Source: Peribacter sp964404805
Lineage (GTDB): Bacteria > Patescibacteriota > Gracilibacteria > Peribacterales > Peribacteraceae
NCBI GenBank assembly: GCA_964404805.1
Contig: CAYOLJ010000035.1
Location: forward strand, 1-10,421
Direction: 5' to 3'
Length of the DNA: 10,421 bases
The notes under the pieces were generated by a model. The model saw only the letters and a program-made list of their open reading frames with translations. It did not search any database and was not told where the DNA came from. This document shows positions 7,544-10,421 of the stretch, in pieces (positions within the stretch are counted from its first letter, which is position 1; every line of letters begins with the position of its first letter). The translations under genes and the position numbers were made by a program.

Positions 7544-7572
7544 ATTATAACACTTTTATTATATAACAACAA
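7544..7572 (-). promoter_or_regulatory. Strong promoter for the M20 gene, leaderless spacing
   Basis: The minus strand has TTGTTG (7572-7567) separated by 17 bp from a perfect TATAAT (7549-7544), then exactly 7 nt (AATAATA) before the ATG at 7536. The predicted first transcribed base is the A of the start codon. The -35 lies inside the last codons of the M24 gene, so the M20 gene has its own start even though it is the second gene of a tandem pair. No Shine-Dalgarno sequence can fit. Confidence 0.65.
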
Positions 7573-8551
7573 TCTCGTCTTCCAACCGGATGCCGAACTT
7601 CCCTGGAAAGTACACTCCCGGCTCGATCGTAATAATCTCGGAAGCGAGGAGTGTTTGGTCGGGACGCTTCTGACTAAGCGTGACGCCCTCGTGAATCTCG
7701 AGCCCTACACCATGACCGAGCGAGTGGACGAAGAACTCCTCCATACCGTACTTCTTCAAAACTGATCGTGCGATGCGATCGAGTGCATGCGTGGAGGCGC
7801 CGGTACGCACCGCACGTCCCGCAGCCTCCTTTGCTTCGCGCACGGCGGTGAGTGCGCGTTCCTGCTGAGGAGTTTTCTTACCCGTGAAGAACACGCGACT
7901 CTGGTCGGCACAGTACCCTCCGTAGCGCGCGCCCACATCGATCTGCACAATGTCACCTTTCTTGAGGGCTCGCGCAGTGGGGTGATGGTGTGGACGACTG
8001 GTATGTGTACCAAACGCCACAATCGGATCGAAGGCCAGATGATCGGCGCCGAGATCTTCGGCCCAGGTACGGAGTCTTCGGGCAATTTCGCGCTCTGTGA
8101 CACCGCTGCGCAATGCGGAGGGAATGCGTTGAAGAAGCATGTGCGTAATGCGCTGCGCGCGTCGAAAGCGTCGCACCTCTTTTGGATCTTTGGCGCGTCG
8201 AAAGTGAGCGACCACACCGCTCTTCGGTAGGAATTTCGTTCCGCGAAATTTCTTTTTCCATCGATGACTCTGGGCAAGCGTGACAATTTCCGACTCGCAA
8301 CCGCACACGGCAAAACGCTTGAGCACGTGCTCCAGATCTTCGAGGGGACGCACCGTGCACCCTGCGGCGACCTTCGCAGCCACTTCACGATATCGGGGAT
8401 CCACGAAGAGGAGGGTACGATTCGACGTAAGGAGTACGGATCCCGCACTCACCTCCGCCCCCGTCAAATAGCGAATATGTACCAGGCTCGTGACGAGAAA
8501 GGCCGGAGCAGCGGCACGCCGGAGGAGGGAACGAGGCGTAGATGGACGCAT
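7559..8551 (-). CDS. Xaa-Pro aminopeptidase/dipeptidase, M24 family
   Basis: A 330-residue cytosolic metallopeptidase that removes residues next to proline. The N-terminal creatinase-type domain (about 10-115) carries HIRYLTG at 25-31. The C-terminal pita-bread domain (about 120-330) has all five metal ligands: D205 and D216 in IDVGARYGGYCAD, H280 in SLGHGVG, E310 in TIEPG and E324 in IRLED. H188 (SRPHHHP) and H287 (EIHEG) are the usual active-site histidines. It ends right after the last ligand motif, with IVVI and a TAA stop. ATG at 8551 is preferred, because the creatinase domain starts soon after it; a TTG at 8578 would add nine residues without family resemblance. It is divergent from the pilin operon and 22 bp upstream of the M20 gene, suggesting a peptide-degradation pair. 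PepP versus PepQ type cannot be settled from the sequence. Confidence 0.9.
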   Translation of the reverse strand: MRPSTPRSLLRRAAAPAFLVTSLVHIRYLTGAEVSAGSVLLTSNRTLLFVDPRYREVAAKVAAGCTVRPLEDLEHVLKRFAVCGCESEIVTLAQSHRWKKKFRGTKFLPKSGVVAHFRRAKDPKEVRRFRRAQRITHMLLQRIPSALRSGVTEREIARRLRTWAEDLGADHLAFDPIVAFGTHTSRPHHHPTARALKKGDIVQIDVGARYGGYCADQSRVFFTGKKTPQQERALTAVREAKEAAGRAVRTGASTHALDRIARSVLKKYGMEEFFVHSLGHGVGLEIHEGVTLSQKRPDQTLLASEIITIEPGVYFPGKFGIRLEDEIVVI

Positions 8552-8562
8552 TGCAGGCGGAG

Positions 8563-8591
8563 TGGCAAATGGACACAAAGTATGCTATCAT
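8563..8591 (+). promoter_or_regulatory. Promoter for the pilin-PKD operon (rightward)
   Basis: TGGCAA (8563-8568, three of six to TTGACA) lies 17 bp before TATCAT (8586-8591, five of six to TATAAT), with TGC at 8583-8585 as an extended -10. Transcription would start near 8598, about 29 nt before the ATG at 8627 and beside an in-frame TTG at 8597. No Shine-Dalgarno sequence is seen before the ATG. Confidence 0.55.
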
Positions 8592-8613
8592 AAAGATTGA
8601 ATACCAAGCTCAA
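8587..8613 (-). promoter_or_regulatory. Promoter for the M24 peptidase gene (leftward), overlapping the pilin promoter
   Basis: The minus strand reads TTGAGC (8613-8608, four of six to TTGACA), a 15-bp spacer, then TATGAT (8592-8587, five of six to TATAAT). The -10 overlaps the rightward TATCAT on five base pairs. The expected start is near 8580, about 29 nt before the ATG at 8551. The short spacer makes this weaker than the rightward promoter. Confidence 0.4.
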
Positions 8614-8626
8614 TACCTTAACACCC

Positions 8627-9007
8627 ATGAGTACCCGTCTCTGGCTCTGTGCCGCTCTCCTCGGATGTTCTATTGCTGCACTGCACCTCGCATTGCCTGA
8701 AGGACATGCCCTCGCACAGGTCTACAACGGTCCGGGCTTGCAACAGGGAGCAGATAGTGGAGTCGCTGGTCTTCAGGGAGGAAATCTTCGTTCGACGATC
8801 GCAAACATCGTAAACAAGATCCTCACGTACGTCTCACTCATCGCGGTCATTGTCATCATCATTGCGGGTCTCTACCTGATCTTGAGTCTCGGCAATGATT
8901 CAGCAAAAGACACGGCCAAGAAAATCGTGTTGTACACCGCGATTGGCCTCATTCTCATTCTGATTTCAAAAGCCCTCGTCATGTTCTTCGTCGGTCTTGC
9001 CGGCTAA
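8627..9007 (+). CDS. VirB2/TrbC-like pilin subunit, first copy
   Basis: A 126-residue exported two-helix protein of the VirB2/TrbC pilin type, the subunit expected to form a type IV secretion pilus or channel. The signal peptide (about 1-30) ends in HALA-Q. A short Gly-rich linker (33-52) precedes TM1 (about 66-86); a charged cytoplasmic loop NDSAKDTAKK leads into TM2 (about 100-123). ATG at 8627 is chosen because it opens the signal peptide; an in-frame TTG at 8597 would add ten polar residues (MNTKLNTLTP) and cannot be excluded. The second copy starts only 5 nt after this stop, so the two are co-transcribed and perhaps translationally coupled. There is no VirB3 or VirB4 gene in view. A two-helix membrane protein of other function is the main alternative, but family size, order and context favour pilin. 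Confidence 0.8.
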   Translation: MSTRLWLCAALLGCSIAALHLALPEGHALAQVYNGPGLQQGADSGVAGLQGGNLRSTIANIVNKILTYVSLIAVIVIIIAGLYLILSLGNDSAKDTAKKIVLYTAIGLILILISKALVMFFVGLAG

Positions 9008-9012
9008 CCGCC

Positions 9013-9360
9013 ATGATTTCCATTCGCTACTACCTCACTTCACTGGCACTACTCACTCTGCCGCGTGTCGCTGGTGCACAAGTACTCGGCAATGCGGATG
9101 ACATCAATCTTGGTGGAGGTGGAGGTGGAAGTGTTGATCTGAAGGGAACGATTCTCAGTATTGCTCAGAAAATTTTGGATTTCGTCTCGCTCGTCGCCGT
9201 CGTCGTTATTGTCATCGCCGGTATCTGGCTCATCGTGGGATTGGGAGAAGAGAGCTCCAAAGACAGAGCGAAAAAGATTGTCCTCTACACCATTGCAGGA
9301 TTGATCCTGATTCTCATCGCACGCGCCATTGTTACGTTCGTCATTGGCACCGTTTCCTGA
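9013..9360 (+). CDS. VirB2/TrbC-like pilin subunit, second copy
   Basis: A 115-residue paralogue of the preceding pilin. The signal peptide (about 1-22) ends in VAGA-Q. A run of six glycines lies at 34-39, then TM1 (about 55-76), a charged loop GEESSKDRAKK, and TM2 (about 90-113). The last 74 residues align without gaps to the first copy with 43 identities (58%), and the stretch AKKIVLYT is identical, while the signal peptide and linker differ. ATG at 9013 is 5 nt after the previous stop with no Shine-Dalgarno sequence, which suggests coupling or termination-reinitiation. The TGA stop shows the standard code. It probably gives a second pilin subunit or a differentially used variant; mixed pili are possible but not shown. 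Confidence 0.8.
   Translation: MISIRYYLTSLALLTLPRVAGAQVLGNADDINLGGGGGGSVDLKGTILSIAQKILDFVSLVAVVVIVIAGIWLIVGLGEESSKDRAKKIVLYTIAGLILILIARAIVTFVIGTVS
9112..9129 (+). repeat. Triple GGTGGA repeat coding for six glycines
   Basis: Three perfect tandem copies of GGTGGA encode Gly34-Gly39 of the second pilin, in the linker between signal peptide and first membrane helix. Such a unit can change copy number by slippage in steps of two residues without breaking the frame. Confidence 0.8.
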
Positions 9361-9362
9361 TC

Positions 9363-10421
9363 ATGCACACCTCCCTCAAACGCCACCGGCTCATCATCGG
9401 CATTGGCGTCGTGCTCCTCTCATCGATCACGATCGCACATGCCATTGAACAGGATCAGCCGTTCATCATGGAATCGTGGACACTCGCGCCAGGAAGCGTG
9501 CTCGAAGTGCTGGCCGTATCCGACTCCTCGAGTCGTCAGGTTGCGTGGTCACTCACCAAAGCCGATGGCGCTTTTGTGCAGGCAGACCGGGGACCACTCT
9601 TCCGCGAACGATTTGTGGAGGCAGGAAACTTTCTGCTACGCGGCGAAGTGAGTGAGGAGGATCACACACCAGTGACGACACGTACATTTGCTATTCACAT
9701 CGTTCCCGGCACTCCAACATCCGCCGAAGAGAACGAAGGAACTTCGCTCGTCGTCACGGACCCTCAGCAGGACGTCAGTGGCAATGCTGTCCTCGATATC
9801 AATGCAAAGACCATTCTTATCAGTGCCAATCCTGGATCCTCCGCGCTCAGTATCGATCTGGATGGTGCTCTTGATACCAACGGAGACGGTGATCCCACCA
9901 ACGACAACGACACACGTGGAACATTCTTCGAAACCGAAGGGGCTCCACTGCGAGTCTGGTTTACCGGCGGGCGCATCGAGCGCACGTTCACCGTACGAGG
10001 GAACGGCACTGCTGGACCCGCAACACAGGTGATCCAACTGTACTCAGGAAGCATTCCTCCTCCCGTCGAACCTTCTGTTCAGACACCCGTCACCTCACCC
10101 AATGGGCTCGAGCTCGTGCACATAGAAAACCATGGCAGTGGCACGTACGCATTCGCGATTGAACCATCGGCACTCTCGAGTGAAGGACGTGCCCTGCTCT
10201 TCTACTGGGATTTCGGCGACGGACGCCAGAGCATGCTCGATCATCCAATGCACACGTACGCACAGAATAACCAGTACACCGTGAGTCTGCAGGTACGTGA
10301 TCTGGCAACTGCGCAAGAAGTACTCCGCATCACGGGCATCCTGCCCGTCGATAGCATTATGCAGGTTCAACAGTCCAGCAGCGCTTCTGCTTCTTCAGAA
10401 TCGTCAGCGTCAACCACATCT
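9363..10421 (+). CDS. Secreted PKD-domain protein of the pilin operon, 3' end cut
   Basis: The frame is open from ATG 9363 to the right edge (353 codons, no stop). The ATG is 2 nt after the TGA of the second pilin, so it is probably translationally coupled. A signal peptide (about 1-27, basic start, hydrophobic core, ending in IAHA-I) exports it. Residues 30-115 look like an Ig/PKD-type beta-sandwich. Residues 145-228 resemble a second, degenerate one with an Asp-rich loop, DTNGDGDPTNDND (171-183), reminiscent of calcium-binding loops. A clear PKD domain lies at about 248-325 with YWDFGDG at 281-287 and HTYAQNNQYTVSLQV. A Ser-rich linker (338-353) runs into the edge and probably connects to another domain or a membrane anchor. 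PKD domains usually mediate adhesion or surface assembly. Its place after two pilins suggests a surface component of the same apparatus, but its exact role is unknown. Confidence 0.8.
   Translation, partial: MHTSLKRHRLIIGIGVVLLSSITIAHAIEQDQPFIMESWTLAPGSVLEVLAVSDSSSRQVAWSLTKADGAFVQADRGPLFRERFVEAGNFLLRGEVSEEDHTPVTTRTFAIHIVPGTPTSAEENEGTSLVVTDPQQDVSGNAVLDINAKTILISANPGSSALSIDLDGALDTNGDGDPTNDNDTRGTFFETEGAPLRVWFTGGRIERTFTVRGNGTAGPATQVIQLYSGSIPPPVEPSVQTPVTSPNGLELVHIENHGSGTYAFAIEPSALSSEGRALLFYWDFGDGRQSMLDHPMHTYAQNNQYTVSLQVRDLATAQEVLRITGILPVDSIMQVQQSSSASASSESSASTTS

Noticed and set aside
1..10421. Alternative genetic code with TGA as glycine, as in Gracilibacteria/SR1
   Set aside because: TGA ends the RlpA-like gene and the second pilin at the expected protein ends, and no gene contains in-frame TGA.

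Overview
The window looks like chromosomal DNA of an uncultivated bacterium of the Candidate Phyla Radiation, with Peregrinibacteria (Peribacter-like) as the best guess. This rests on a VirD4-like ATPase with a long N-terminal region, small two-helix VirB2-like pilins followed by a PKD protein, RlpA-like and 3D-domain wall proteins, compact spacing and moderate GC (by eye just above half). TGA is used as a stop (RlpA-like protein, second pilin) and no gene has in-frame TGA, so this is the standard bacterial code, not the TGA-glycine code of Gracilibacteria/SR1. The taxonomic call is inference.

Layout. Six genes run leftward on the minus strand. In transcription order they are an M24 aminopeptidase (8551-7559), an oversized M20 amidohydrolase (7536-5734), a 3D-domain protein with three peptidoglycan-binding repeats (5547-4144), an RlpA-like protein (4006-2963), a VirD4/TraD-like coupling ATPase (2839-233), and the first 55 codons of a small membrane-anchored protein (167-1, cut by the window edge). 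From an intergenic promoter region at about 8552-8626 a second operon runs rightward: two tandem paralogous VirB2-like pilins (8627-9007, 9013-9360) and a secreted PKD-domain protein (from 9363, cut by the right edge). No tRNA, rRNA, CRISPR array, insertion sequence or transposase was found, and no gene-free stretch exceeds 300 bases.

How it may work together. The pilins, the PKD protein and the coupling ATPase are parts expected of a type IV secretion or DNA-transfer machine. The RlpA-like and 3D proteins are predicted peptidoglycan-acting enzymes of related double-psi beta-barrel fold, and they sit directly upstream of the ATPase. They could open or remodel the wall for the apparatus, as VirB1 does elsewhere, or could simply be housekeeping wall enzymes. 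The two peptidases fit peptide or amide scavenging and have no visible link to secretion.

The most unusual signal is in the control regions. None of the nine genes has a recognisable Shine-Dalgarno sequence at its chosen start. Four intergenic regions carry the same extended -10 core, TGCTAnnnT. Two genes (M20 and 3D) have a -10 box 7-8 nt before the ATG, as expected for leaderless mRNAs. The two divergent operons appear to share one overlapping -10 region.
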